53,498 bases of DNA, taken from positions 1 through 53,498 of the forward strand of contig NZ_NEGZ01000039.1 in the NCBI RefSeq assembly GCF_002127585.1, in the 5' to 3' direction. The notes under the pieces were generated by a model. The model saw only the letters and a list, made by a program, of their open reading frames with translations. It was not told where the DNA came from and did not search any database. The translations under genes and the position numbers were made by a program. This document shows, in pieces, positions 44,599 through 53,358 of the stretch; positions within the stretch are counted from its first letter, which is position 1; the number at the start of each line of letters is the position of its first letter. The stretch is from Janthinobacterium sp. GW458P (GTDB lineage Bacteria; Pseudomonadota; Gammaproteobacteria; Burkholderiales; Burkholderiaceae_D).

Positions 44599-45570
44599 TT
44601 ACAGCGGTTGCAGCGGGATGGTGCCGAAGGTGGTTGGCGTCGAGCATGGCTCTTCGTCAAAGGCGATGTCGCCCATGGGGTTGGCCACGCCGTCCGCCTT
44701 CAAATCCTTGAAGCCGAACAGTTTCGGGTCCATCAAATGCGATGGGGCCACGTTCGACAGCGACGAGAAGATGCTTTCCACGCGGCCCGGGAATTTCTTG
44801 TCCCATTCGCGCATCAATCCCTTGATCTGCTTGCGCTGCAGGTTTTCCTGCGAGCCGCACAGGTCGCACGGAATGATGGGGAAGCCCTTGACTTCCGCAT
44901 AGCGCTGCGTGTCTTCTTCCTTCACATACGCCATCGGGCGGATGACGATGTGCTTGCCGTCGTCTGACTGCAGCTTGGCCGGCATGCCTTTTAGTTTTCC
45001 GCCGAAGAACATATTCAGGAAAAAAGTTTCCAAAATATCATCGCGGTGGTGGCCCAGGGCGATCTTGTTGGCGCCCAGCTCGTCGGCCACGCGGTACAGG
45101 ATGCCGCGGCGCAGGCGCGAGCACAGCGAGCAAGTCGTCTTGCCTTCCGGAATCAGCCGCTTGACGATGCTGTAGGTATCCTGGTTTTCGATGTGGAAAG
45201 CCACGCCCAGTTCCGTCAGGTAGGCGGGCAGGATTTCCGGCGGGAAATTCGGCTGCTTCTGGTCCAGGTTGACGGCAACGATATCAAAATGAATCGGCGC
45301 GCGTTCGCGCAAGGTCATCAAAATGTCCAGCAGCGCATAGCTATCCTTGCCGCCCGACAGGCACACCATCACCTTGTCGCCGTCTTCGATCATATTGAAG
45401 TCGCCGATGGCTTGGCCCACCAGGCGGCACAGGCGCTTGTGCAGCTTGTTGTTTTCCAGGGCGATCTTTTCCGCCTTCTTGCGCGCCAGTTTCTGCGCTT
45501 CCGCGTTGGCCGGGAATGCCACGGCCGTCATCGTCGTTTCCAGCACGGCGTTATTGCTCATGTTGTTCAT
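44599..45570 (-). CDS. ttcA: tRNA 2-thiocytidine(32) synthetase TtcA
   Basis: Iron-sulfur ATP-pyrophosphatase that thiolates cytidine 32 of some tRNAs. The PP-loop SGGKDS is at residues 72-77, and the two CxxC motifs that hold the 4Fe-4S cluster are CSLC ([13 protein letters not shown]) and CDLC ([15 protein letters not shown]). [18 protein letters not shown] is a further TtcA hallmark. 323 residues. The start overlaps the folB stop (ATGA), so it is the last gene of the folM-folB-ttcA unit. Confidence 0.96.
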   Translation of the reverse strand: MNNMSNNAVLETTMTAVAFPANAEAQKLARKKAEKIALENNKLHKRLCRLVGQAIGDFNMIEDGDKVMVCLSGGKDSYALLDILMTLRERAPIHFDIVAVNLDQKQPNFPPEILPAYLTELGVAFHIENQDTYSIVKRLIPEGKTTCSLCSRLRRGILYRVADELGANKIALGHHRDDILETFFLNMFFGGKLKGMPAKLQSDDGKHIVIRPMAYVKEEDTQRYAEVKGFPIIPCDLCGSQENLQRKQIKGLMREWDKKFPGRVESIFSSLSNVAPSHLMDPKLFGFKDLKADGVANPMGDIAFDEEPCSTPTTFGTIPLQPL

Positions 45571-45965
45571 GCTTCATCCTTGATCTTGAATACTTCCACG
45601 CCCACGCCTTCGCAGTCGGGATACACATCCGGCTTCATGCTCGACACGCGCGCGGCGCGCACGCGCGGGTGGGCCAGCATGGCGGCGAGCACGTCGTCGA
45701 CCAGGCTTTCCTGCAGCTGCACATGGCCTTGGGCCATGCGTTTGGCGATGGTTTCGCGCATGAAGTCGTAGTCGACCACTTCTTCCAGCTGGTCATCCTT
45801 CGGCGTCGACAGGGCCAGGGGAATGTACAGGTCGACGTTGATGAGGACGCGTTGCTCGCCTTTTTTTTCGAAGTCGTAGACGCCGATGTTGATGAGGACT
45901 TCGTAATTGCGCAGGAACAGCCGGCGGCAATCGGCCAGGCGGGGGTGGGACAGGGCGGACGACAT
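45567..45965 (-). CDS. folB: Dihydroneopterin aldolase
   Basis: A FolB-like T-fold enzyme of tetrahydrofolate synthesis, 132 residues. Motifs are [26 protein letters not shown] (the catalytic region around GVYDFE), DYDFMRETI and [19 protein letters not shown] ribosome binding site AAGGTAA lies about 5 nt before the ATG. It is between a pteridine-reductase-like gene and ttcA. FolX, an epimerase of the same fold, is an alternative; with FolM next door either is plausible. Confidence 0.88.
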   Translation of the reverse strand: MSSALSHPRLADCRRLFLRNYEVLINIGVYDFEKKGEQRVLINVDLYIPLALSTPKDDQLEEVVDYDFMRETIAKRMAQGHVQLQESLVDDVLAAMLAHPRVRAARVSSMKPDVYPDCEGVGVEVFKIKDEA

Positions 45966-46018
45966 AGTTTTACCTTTTAGGGAATGCTGGAATGCTGGTT
46001 GTTTGGCAGGGCTGCTGA

Positions 46019-46807
46019 TTATTTGGTCAAAAACATGACGTCGCGCGGCAATCCGATCAAGTGCTGGCCGCCGTCGACCAGCAGGGTCGTGCCCGTCAGC
46101 GCACGCGCGCCGGCCACGTAACAGACGCTGTCGGCCACGTCCTCAGGCGTGCTGGAGCGTCCCAGCGGCGTGTTTTCATGCGCCTTGGCAAAGTTCGCTT
46201 CCGTCTGCTCGCCGGAGAGCATGGTGATGCCGGGGGCAATGCCCACCACGCGCACTTTCGGCGCCAGCGCCTGGGCCAGCATGGTGGTCGCCGACAGCAG
46301 CGCCGCCTTGGACAGGGTGTACGACAAAAAATCAGGATTGAGATTGTACAGTTTTTGGTCCAGCAAGTTGATGACCACGGCTTGCCCGCCGCTCGGGGTG
46401 GCCTGGTACAGGGCCTGCGCCAGCAGGATGGGGGCGGCCAGGTTGGCGTGCATGTGGGCGTCCAGCGCCGCGACGGAAAAATTGCCCGCATTGTCGTATT
46501 CAAACAACGATGCGTTGTTCACTACACAAGTGACGGGTCCCAGCGCCGCCTGCGCCTGCGGCAGCAGCTGGCGCACGGCGTCTTCCTGCGCCAGGTCGCA
46601 GGGAAACGCTTGCGCGCGACGGCCCAGCGCCGTGATTTCCGCCACCAGGCTGATGGCGTCCTCGCGCGAGTCGCGGTAATGGACGGCGATATCCCAGCCG
46701 TCACGCGCCAGGCCCAGCGCGATGGCGCGGCCGATGCGGCGCGCCGCGCCCGTGACGAGGGCGACGCGGGGTGTGCTGTCGAATGGCGTTGTCGTTGCGT
46801 CTGTCAT
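46019..46807 (-). CDS. SDR-family pteridine reductase-like protein (FolM-like)
   Basis: A 262-residue short-chain dehydrogenase. The NADPH motif is TGAARRIGRAIA; the Arg in TGxxxR marks the pteridine reductase (PTR1/FolM) subgroup, which reduces dihydromonapterin or dihydrofolate. NNAS and the active-site Tyr-x3-Lys (SYTLSKAAL) are intact, with an Asp-rich segment (INLLDQKLYNLNPDF) also typical of FolM. The ATG at 46807 was chosen; 30 extra upstream codons would overlap the divergent midA. The neighbouring folB supports a pterin role. Confidence 0.87.
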   Translation of the reverse strand: MTDATTTPFDSTPRVALVTGAARRIGRAIALGLARDGWDIAVHYRDSREDAISLVAEITALGRRAQAFPCDLAQEDAVRQLLPQAQAALGPVTCVVNNASLFEYDNAGNFSVAALDAHMHANLAAPILLAQALYQATPSGGQAVVINLLDQKLYNLNPDFLSYTLSKAALLSATTMLAQALAPKVRVVGIAPGITMLSGEQTEANFAKAHENTPLGRSSTPEDVADSVCYVAGARALTGTTLLVDGGQHLIGLPRDVMFLTK

Positions 46808-46881
46808 GTCTTTGCTATGGTTGAGATATTCGGTGGACGCCGCACTGGCGGCATGCGCCGCCGATTCGCTACAATGCGGAT

Positions 46882-48033
46882 ATGTCTCTTCCCGCACCCG
46901 ATAGCGACGCGCTGGCCGCGTCCCATGCCTTGCAGCACCAGATTGCCGCCGAAATCGCGCGCAATGACGGCGCCATTCCCTTTGTCCGCTTCATGGAGCT
47001 GGCGCTGTATGCGCCTGACCTCGGCTATTACAGCGGCGGCGCCGCCAAGCTGGGCAAAGATGGCGATTTTACAACCGCACCGGAGATTTCGCCCCTGTTC
47101 GGCGCCACCCTGGCCCATGTGGCAGCCGCTATTATGGCGCAAACGGCCCCGCGCATCCTCGAATTCGGCGCCGGCACGGGCAAGCTGGCCGTTGATATCC
47201 TGACGGAAGCAGCGAATGCCGGCATTCATGTGGAACAGTATGCGATCGTCGAACTGTCCGGCGAATTGCGCGCGCGCCAGGAGCGGGCGCTGGCCGCCTT
47301 CCCGCAGGTGGTGTGGCTCGACGGCTTCCCCGACAGTTTCGAAGGCGCCGTGTTCGGCAATGAAGTGCTGGACGCCATGCCCGTCAACCTGATCAGCAAG
47401 ACGCCCGGCGGCTGGTGCGAGCTTGACGTCAGCATTGCCGACGGCCAGTTTATCTTCGTCGAGCGCCCCGCGGGCGAGGATGTCGCGGCGCAGATCGCCG
47501 CCCAGGTGCCGGATGCGGATGACTTGCCAGTCGGCTATGTCAGCGAGATCCACGGCGTCGCCTGCGGCTTCATGCGTTCGCTGGCACGCATGCTGACCGC
47601 CGGCAAGGGCGGCGCGGCCGTGCTGCTCGACTACGGTTTCCCCGGTCACGAGTATTACCTGGGCCAGCGCGCCACGGGCACCCTGATGTGCCATTACCGC
47701 CACCATGCCCATGCGGAGCCGTTTTATTTGCCCGGTTTGCAGGATATTACCGCGCACGTGGATTTTACGGCAATGGCCGTGGCGGCGCAGGATGCTGGGC
47801 TCGACGTGCTCGCCTACATGGACCAGGCCTCCTTCCTGCTGGGCGCCGGCATCGGCGACTTGTTGCTGCGCACGGATCCCGCGCAGGCCAGGGCATATCT
47901 GCCGCAGGCGAGCGCCGTGCAGAAACTGCTGTCGCCAGCCGAGATGGGAGAGTTGTTCAAGGTATTGGTGGTGGGGCAAGGCGTGGAGTTGCCGGAAACC
48001 CTGTTGTCAGGTGACCGCAGCCACCGCTTGTAA
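46882..48033 (+). CDS. SAM-dependent methyltransferase of the MidA/NDUFAF7 family
   Basis: A 383-residue protein of COG1565. N-terminal family signature IPFVRFMELALYAPDLGYYSGGAAKLGKDGDFTTAPEISPLFG, then the SAM-binding EFGAGTGKLAVDIL, and GNEVLDAMPVNL. Mitochondrial NDUFAF7/MidA methylates an Arg of a complex I subunit; the bacterial substrate is unknown. It is divergent from the FolM-like gene, 74 bp apart, and followed by a hairpin. Confidence 0.92.
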   Translation: MSLPAPDSDALAASHALQHQIAAEIARNDGAIPFVRFMELALYAPDLGYYSGGAAKLGKDGDFTTAPEISPLFGATLAHVAAAIMAQTAPRILEFGAGTGKLAVDILTEAANAGIHVEQYAIVELSGELRARQERALAAFPQVVWLDGFPDSFEGAVFGNEVLDAMPVNLISKTPGGWCELDVSIADGQFIFVERPAGEDVAAQIAAQVPDADDLPVGYVSEIHGVACGFMRSLARMLTAGKGGAAVLLDYGFPGHEYYLGQRATGTLMCHYRHHAHAEPFYLPGLQDITAHVDFTAMAVAAQDAGLDVLAYMDQASFLLGAGIGDLLLRTDPAQARAYLPQASAVQKLLSPAEMGELFKVLVVGQGVELPETLLSGDRSHRL

Positions 48034-48040
48034 TATCAAG

Positions 48041-48060
48041 GCAGGGCGTTAACGCCCTGC
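48041..48060 (+). terminator. Hairpin after the MidA-family gene
   Basis: GCAGGGCG-TTAA-CGCCCTGC is a perfect 8-bp stem starting 8 nt past the stop; only a short AATTT follows, so it is a modest terminator. Confidence 0.55.
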
Positions 48061-48172
48061 AATTTCCTGTCCGCCGGTGGTTATTATCTTGTCATATCGT
48101 ATATGATGACCGACACAGCACGGTTCCATCCTGCAAGAACCCGTCGCCGCGCACCGATTTCAAGATAGAACG

Positions 48173-49258
48173 ATGGGAAAGATACATACACACTATGACA
48201 ACCTGAAAGTGGCGCGCCTGGCGCCGCAGGAAGTCATACGTGCCGCGTACAAGGCCCTCAGCCAGAAATATCATCCAGACAAGAATCCCGGTGACGAAAA
48301 GGCGGCCCGCATCATGGCCATCCTGAATAGCGCCTACGGCACCCTGTCCGACCCCCAGCGGCGCCGCGAGCACGATGAGTGGATCGCCGCCGAGGAATGG
48401 GAAATCGAATGGCTGGAAAGCACCCACCACGAAGAAGGCAAATCCAAGGATGGCAGGCAGCATGGGCATCAGCATGAGCATGCGTGGGCGAAGGATGTGC
48501 CGCCGACGACGGGCAAGGCACCGCGCGGCGCACTACCGATCTGGCGCAACTGGCGCTGGTGGCTGAGTCTGCTTGTTTGCCTGCTGCTGGGCTGGCTGGG
48601 CGCCTTGCTGATGCTCGATACCTCGCAGCCCATGCCGACCGCGCTGGCGTCGGCCTGGAGCGGCCTGGCCCACGATGGCGCCAAGCCGTCCGCGGAGACG
48701 GCGGGGCCGGGCGCGACCGCCACGCCTCCGGCAAAGAACGAGACGGTGGCCATCGATAGCTGGGCAGTGGGCAAGCCGTATGCGGCCGAACCGGCGCAGC
48801 CCAAGGCGCCCGAGATCCGCGTGCAGGCCGTTTCCCAGCTCAACCTGAAGCCCAGCCGGCCTGTCTGCGACGGCACTGGCCAGGCCGAGTCTGCGGGACT
48901 GGTGGCGCCGAACGGCGAGCCGTGGCCGGCGCAGTCCGGTTATGTCGACGGGTTTCCGATCAGTAACAAGGGCGATGAGCTGGCTTTGACCATCGACAAC
49001 AGCGGCAATGCGTCGCCCGTGTTCGTCAAACTGTATGACACGGAGCGGCGCTCGAATGTGCGCTACCTGTTTATCCTGGCGAACGACAGGCTGACGGTGG
49101 AGCAGCTCAGCGCTGGCAAGTATGAAGTGCGTTACCAGGCTGTCGGACCCGGCCAGGACAGTTGCGACGGCAAGACGCGCAGCAGCGCACCGGTGCACGC
49201 CCCCGGTCCGGCCTCGGCCGAAGGGAGTGCGCAGAATCCTGTTGTAAGCGGCATCTAA
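48173..49258 (+). CDS. Membrane-anchored J-domain protein
   Basis: A 361-residue type III J-protein. The J domain is N-terminal (residues 6-72, HYDNLKVARLAPQEVIRAAYKALSQKYHPDKNPGD) with the DnaK-stimulating HPD at 34-36. A His-rich linker (HGHQHEHAW) leads to one transmembrane helix near residues 125-147 (WWLSLLVCLLLGWLGALLML). The C-terminal 200 residues should lie in the periplasm, are rich in Pro/Ala, and carry two Cys in CDG motifs (PVCDGTG, DSCDGKT) that could form a disulfide. It lacks the zinc-finger and substrate domains of DnaJ. It would recruit DnaK to the membrane; the partner is unknown. Confidence 0.85.
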   Translation: MGKIHTHYDNLKVARLAPQEVIRAAYKALSQKYHPDKNPGDEKAARIMAILNSAYGTLSDPQRRREHDEWIAAEEWEIEWLESTHHEEGKSKDGRQHGHQHEHAWAKDVPPTTGKAPRGALPIWRNWRWWLSLLVCLLLGWLGALLMLDTSQPMPTALASAWSGLAHDGAKPSAETAGPGATATPPAKNETVAIDSWAVGKPYAAEPAQPKAPEIRVQAVSQLNLKPSRPVCDGTGQAESAGLVAPNGEPWPAQSGYVDGFPISNKGDELALTIDNSGNASPVFVKLYDTERRSNVRYLFILANDRLTVEQLSAGKYEVRYQAVGPGQDSCDGKTRSSAPVHAPGPASAEGSAQNPVVSGI

Positions 49259-49323
49259 TCTGATTATGCTTGATATGCGTCAAACGGCTTTCATCTCGAA
49301 TCTATCCTTTAGGAGCAGCATCC

Positions 49324-50919
49324 ATGACCGACCTCAAAGCCGATGCCGATGACAATTGGCTGCTTGACGAGGATGAGCCGGTGGCGAGTCCTGCCGGACT
49401 GGCCGCCCCTGACCAGCGCCTGTGGCGCGTCCTGATTGTCGATGATGACGTCGACGTGCATGCGGTAACGCGGCTGGCGCTGCGCAATGTCAGTTTCAAG
49501 GGCCGTGAACTGGAGCTGTTCTCCGCCTACAGCGGCCGCGAAGCGTATGACATCCTGCGCGACACGCCCGATATCGCGCTGGTGCTGCTCGATGTGGTGA
49601 TGGAAACGGATGATGCGGGTCTGATCCTGGCCAAGCGCATTCGCGCCGACCTGAACAACTCCATCGTGCGCGTCGTGCTGCGCACGGGCCAGCCGGGCCA
49701 GGCGCCCGAGCAGCGCGTCATCATCGAATACGATATCAATGATTACAAGGCCAAGACGGAACTGACGACACAGAAGCTGTTTACCACCGTCATTTCGGCC
49801 CTGCGCGCCTACGAGAGCCTGATGATGCTCGAGCGCAGCCGCATCGGTCTGGGCAAGATCCTCGCCGGCGCCACCAATCTGTACCAGATCCACTCGCTGC
49901 GTGAATTCGCCTCTGGCGTGCTGAACCAGGTCAGCGCCATTCTCGACGTGGGTGCCGACGGCGTGCTATGCCTGATGCAGGGCGGCGCCGGACGGCCCGA
50001 GGTGGTTGCCGCCACGGGCACCTACGCCATGCTGGCGGAGTCGGAAGCCATGCCGGTCAACCACGCGCTCACGCCCACCATCGACAAGGCCTTCGCGGAA
50101 AAGCGCAGCCAGTTCGAGCATCCGGCCAATGTGCTGTTCATCCATACGGAGGGCAATCGCGAGCTGGCCATTTCCGTCACGCCGCCGTGGCCGCTGGCGC
50201 AGATCCAGCGCGACTTGCTGGAAGTGTTTTGCCAGCGCATCGCCGCCGCCTTCGATAACCTGTATATGTTCGGCCAGCTGCGCAAGGCGCAGGAAGCCAC
50301 CGTGGTGGCCCTGGCCGACCTGGCCGAGTTCCGCGACAGCGACACGGGCGGCCATGTGCGGCGCGTGCAGCAATTGTCGGACGCCATCGCCCGCCGCATG
50401 CAGCAGCGCGGCGTGTACCCGGACGAGCTGACGCCGCAGCTGCTCGACATGATCGGTCTGGCGAGCATCCTGCACGACGTGGGCAAGGTGGCCACGCCGG
50501 ACGCCGTGCTGCTCAAGCCGGGCCGGCATACGGACGAGGAGCGCACGCAGATGCAGCTGCACGCCAGCGTGGGCCGCACCATTCTCGAGCGGGCCGCCAA
50601 CATGGTCGATGGCGTCAGCTACCTGACGTACGGCGCGCAGATCGCCGGCGGCCACCACGAGCATTTTGATGGCGCCGGCTATCCGAACGGCCTGAAGGGG
50701 CGCGACATCCCGATTTCCGCGCGCATCGTTGCCGTCGTTGATGTGTTCGATGCCTTGCTGCATGAACGGCCGTACAAGGAACCCTGGCCGTATCCGCAAG
50801 TGCGCGAATATATCGAACAGCGCAGCGGCAGCCAGTTCGACCCGGAAGTGGTGGCGGCGCTGCTCGACCTGATCGACCACGAGCCGCAACTGTGGCATCC
50901 GGAGCGCGCTGTCGCTTGA
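49324..50919 (+). CDS. Response regulator with DUF3369 and HD-GYP domains (cyclic-di-GMP phosphodiesterase)
   Basis: A 531-residue two-component regulator. The receiver (about residues 37-155) has the acidic pair in LIVDDDVDVH and the phospho-acceptor Asp90 in LLDVVMETDD. The middle domain (about 165-330) is of the DUF3369/GAF-like type. The C-terminal HD-GYP domain has ILHDVGKVATPD near residue 383 and GGHHEHFDGAGYPNGLKG near 441, all catalytic residues kept, so it should hydrolyse cyclic-di-GMP. The ATG at 49324 has AGGAG 8 nt upstream. No histidine kinase is in the window. The next gene encodes another receiver protein. Confidence 0.94.
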   Translation: MTDLKADADDNWLLDEDEPVASPAGLAAPDQRLWRVLIVDDDVDVHAVTRLALRNVSFKGRELELFSAYSGREAYDILRDTPDIALVLLDVVMETDDAGLILAKRIRADLNNSIVRVVLRTGQPGQAPEQRVIIEYDINDYKAKTELTTQKLFTTVISALRAYESLMMLERSRIGLGKILAGATNLYQIHSLREFASGVLNQVSAILDVGADGVLCLMQGGAGRPEVVAATGTYAMLAESEAMPVNHALTPTIDKAFAEKRSQFEHPANVLFIHTEGNRELAISVTPPWPLAQIQRDLLEVFCQRIAAAFDNLYMFGQLRKAQEATVVALADLAEFRDSDTGGHVRRVQQLSDAIARRMQQRGVYPDELTPQLLDMIGLASILHDVGKVATPDAVLLKPGRHTDEERTQMQLHASVGRTILERAANMVDGVSYLTYGAQIAGGHHEHFDGAGYPNGLKGRDIPISARIVAVVDVFDALLHERPYKEPWPYPQVREYIEQRSGSQFDPEVVAALLDLIDHEPQLWHPERAVA

Positions 50920-51053
50920 GTTATCGGCTTCGTTGCCAGTTTCCGGCGTTGCGCCATTCCCTTGGGCGTGCCGCCGGCATATACTCGGCAGCCTCATGCA
51001 GGCTGGCGCCATGCACCAGTGTGGTGCGCCGCTGAGTTTTCGGACATCACGAC

Positions 51054-52697
51054 ATGAAAGAACTCAAGGGCCTTAGCGCACTGATCATTGAGCCGCATCC
51101 GGGCATGCGCTCGAGTCTGCACAATATGCTCAACCTGTGCGGCCTGGCAAAGATCGACGATGCGGCCAGCTCCGGCCAGGCGATCCGCATGCTGGGCAGT
51201 AAATCGTATGACCTGATCCTGTGCGAATACGACCTCGAAGGGGGGCAGGATGGCCAGCAGATGCTGGAAGACTTGCGCCATCACAAGCTGATGCATGCCT
51301 CTACCATGTTCTTCATGGTCACGGGCGAGGGCAGTTTTGCCAAGGTGGTCAGCGCCGTCGAGCTGCTGCCCACCGATTACATCCTGAAACCTTTTACGGC
51401 TGACAGCATGCTTGAGCGCATAGGCCGCGCGCTGGACAAGCGTAACGCCTTCGTGCCCGTATATGAACTGATCGACGTGGGCAATGAGCGCGCGGCGATT
51501 GCCGCCTGTACCGAGGGAGCCAGCCTGTACCCGCGCTATGCGACCGATTTCATGCGCCTGCGCGCGGAACTGCATCTGCTGCTGGGCGAAGCGGCCGACG
51601 CCGAGCCGATCTATGCGGCACTGTACGAGGCCAAGGCCATCGGCTGGGCGCGCCTGGGCCAGGCCAAGACGCAGTTTCTGCTGGGCGAGTATGAGGCGGC
51701 GCAGGGCATGCTGGAAGGCTTGCTGGAAAACAACAAGCGCTTTCTCGACGCCTATGACTGGCTGGCGCGCACGCACCTGGCGCAAGGCAAGCCGCAGCTG
51801 GCCCAGGCAGCCCTGAGCGAAGCGGTGGCCCTGTCGCCGCATGCCGTGCGCCGGCTGCGCCGGCTGGGCGAGGCGGCCCTGGCGGCCGACGATATCGAGA
51901 TGGCGGAAAAAGCCCTGAAACTGGTGGTAAGCAAAGCCAAGTATTCCGAGTTCCGCGATCCGGAAGACCATGTGCGCCTCGTGCAGACCCTGGTGCGCAA
52001 GGGCGATCCGCTGCAGGTGGGCGCCGTGATCCGCGACCTGGACAAGTCGATGGGCGGGCAAAAGAATGTGGAGCTGTGCAGCGCGGTGTGTAGTGCCATG
52101 CTGCATGCGCATACGGGCAATGCCGAGCGCTTGCAGCAGGCGCTCGATGCGGCCCTGCTGGCCAACCGCCACGCTCCCGGCGGCTCGAATGCCTTGAAAA
52201 CGGAGCTGGCGCGCCATTGTCTGGCGCATGGACGCGAAGACGGCGCCGCCGAGGTGATGCGCGAGGTCATGCGCAATGCGCCCGACAGCGCCGCCATGAC
52301 GCGTGCCATGGCCGTATTCGAACAGGCGGGGCGCGATGAGCTGGCCAAGGCGCTGGCGCGGCAAAGCCGCCAGGAGGTGGCCGACATGGTGGCGGCCGGC
52401 GCGGCCAGGGCGGGCGAAGGCGACTTCCGCGGCGCCGTCGAGTTAATGGACGAGGCCGTCGCGCGCCTGCCCGACAATCCGCAAGTGGTGTTCAATGCGG
52501 CCGTGGCCGTATTGAAATGCATCGAGCATGAAGGCTGGGACGAGCGCATGGGGCAGCAGGCGCTGATTTTTATTGCCGGCGTGCGCCGCCTGGACCCGCG
52601 CAATCCCAAATTGCCCGTGCTTGCAGGCTTGCACCAGCAGTTATTGCGCAAATATAAGCCTCACGGCAGCTCCTGGATGCATCCGTCCGAGGCTTAA
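51054..52697 (+). CDS. Degenerate-receiver response regulator with TPR domain
   Basis: A 547-residue protein: an N-terminal receiver-like domain (residues 7-130) and a long TPR/alpha-solenoid (about 140-545), with repeats such as GEAADAEPIYAALYEAKAIGWARLG, YEAAQGMLEGLLENNKRFLDAYDWLA and GKPQLAQAALSEAVALSP. The receiver is atypical. The metal-binding acidic pair is E13-P14 (ALIIEPHPGMR) and the usual phospho-acceptor Asp is Glu58 (DLILCEYDLEGGQDG), a natural mimic of the phosphorylated state. The distal Lys in YILKPFT is kept. It may be a constitutively active scaffold. It follows the HD-GYP regulator by 134 bp and may work with it. Confidence 0.87.
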   Translation: MKELKGLSALIIEPHPGMRSSLHNMLNLCGLAKIDDAASSGQAIRMLGSKSYDLILCEYDLEGGQDGQQMLEDLRHHKLMHASTMFFMVTGEGSFAKVVSAVELLPTDYILKPFTADSMLERIGRALDKRNAFVPVYELIDVGNERAAIAACTEGASLYPRYATDFMRLRAELHLLLGEAADAEPIYAALYEAKAIGWARLGQAKTQFLLGEYEAAQGMLEGLLENNKRFLDAYDWLARTHLAQGKPQLAQAALSEAVALSPHAVRRLRRLGEAALAADDIEMAEKALKLVVSKAKYSEFRDPEDHVRLVQTLVRKGDPLQVGAVIRDLDKSMGGQKNVELCSAVCSAMLHAHTGNAERLQQALDAALLANRHAPGGSNALKTELARHCLAHGREDGAAEVMREVMRNAPDSAAMTRAMAVFEQAGRDELAKALARQSRQEVADMVAAGAARAGEGDFRGAVELMDEAVARLPDNPQVVFNAAVAVLKCIEHEGWDERMGQQALIFIAGVRRLDPRNPKLPVLAGLHQQLLRKYKPHGSSWMHPSEA

Positions 52698-52764
52698 TGA
52701 CGAGGGTAAATGCAGGGTGCATGACGGGAAAATGCGGTTTGCAGGCAGGAGGGATAAAAAAAAT

Positions 52765-52787
52765 GCGAAAAAGAGCGACTTTTTCGC
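52765..52787 (+). terminator. Hairpin upstream of the tRNA operon promoter
   Basis: GCGAAAAAG (52765-52773) pairs perfectly with CTTTTTCGC (52779-52787). It is AT-rich with no T tract beyond, so it is a weak end signal for the TPR gene. Confidence 0.45.
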
Positions 52788-52795
52788 GCCAACCC

Positions 52796-52825
52796 TTGCA
52801 CATTCTCAAATCGGGAGCTTATAAT
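52796..52825 (+). promoter_or_regulatory. Strong sigma-70 promoter (P1) of the tRNA-tuf operon
   Basis: TTGCAC (52796-52801), an 18-nt spacer and a consensus TATAAT (52820-52825). The discriminator CACGCCCC just after it is GC-rich, as in stringently controlled stable-RNA promoters. Confidence 0.75.
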
Positions 52826-52891
52826 CACGCCCCGAAGCAGCCAACTTCTTCTTTATAAGCAAATGCAGCAGTCAGGCATCAGTAAATAAGG

Positions 52892-52920
52892 TTGACAGTT
52901 GTGAGTAGATGCTTCATACT
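52892..52920 (+). promoter_or_regulatory. Second promoter (P2) just before tRNA-Tyr
   Basis: A consensus TTGACA (52892-52897), exactly 17 nt, then CATACT (52915-52920). It would start transcription about 7 nt before the tRNA-Tyr gene. Confidence 0.5.
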
Positions 52921-52933
52921 CTGCGGTTCCCGC

Positions 52934-53018
<85 letters not shown>

Positions 53019-53078
53019 AGTTTTTGCAAGGAAAACTGGGTAGTAGCAAGTAAGTGAAGATAAAGTGAACGATACCTC

Positions 53079-53152
53079 GCGGGTGTAGCTCAATGGTAGA
53101 GCAGAAGCCTTCCAAGCTTACGACGAGGGTTCGATTCCCTTCACCCGCTCCA
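53079..53152 (+). tRNA. tRNA-Gly (anticodon TCC)
   Basis: Acceptor GCGGGTG pairs with CACCCGC; D arm GCTC/GAGC; anticodon loop CTTCCAA with TCC at 53111-53113; GGTTCGATTCC in the T arm. The CCA end is encoded (53150-53152). Confidence 0.96.
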
Positions 53153-53195
53153 GTTTCCGTTCAGATGCTTGATGCATCGCATGCAACAAATTACA

Positions 53196-53270
<75 letters not shown>

Positions 53271-53358
53271 GAATTCGCAGTAGGCAGCACAGAAGCAATT
53301 CAAACCAGACCGTCGGGCGTGTGCCTGAGCAATCTAATCAAATCATTAGGAGTTCAAA

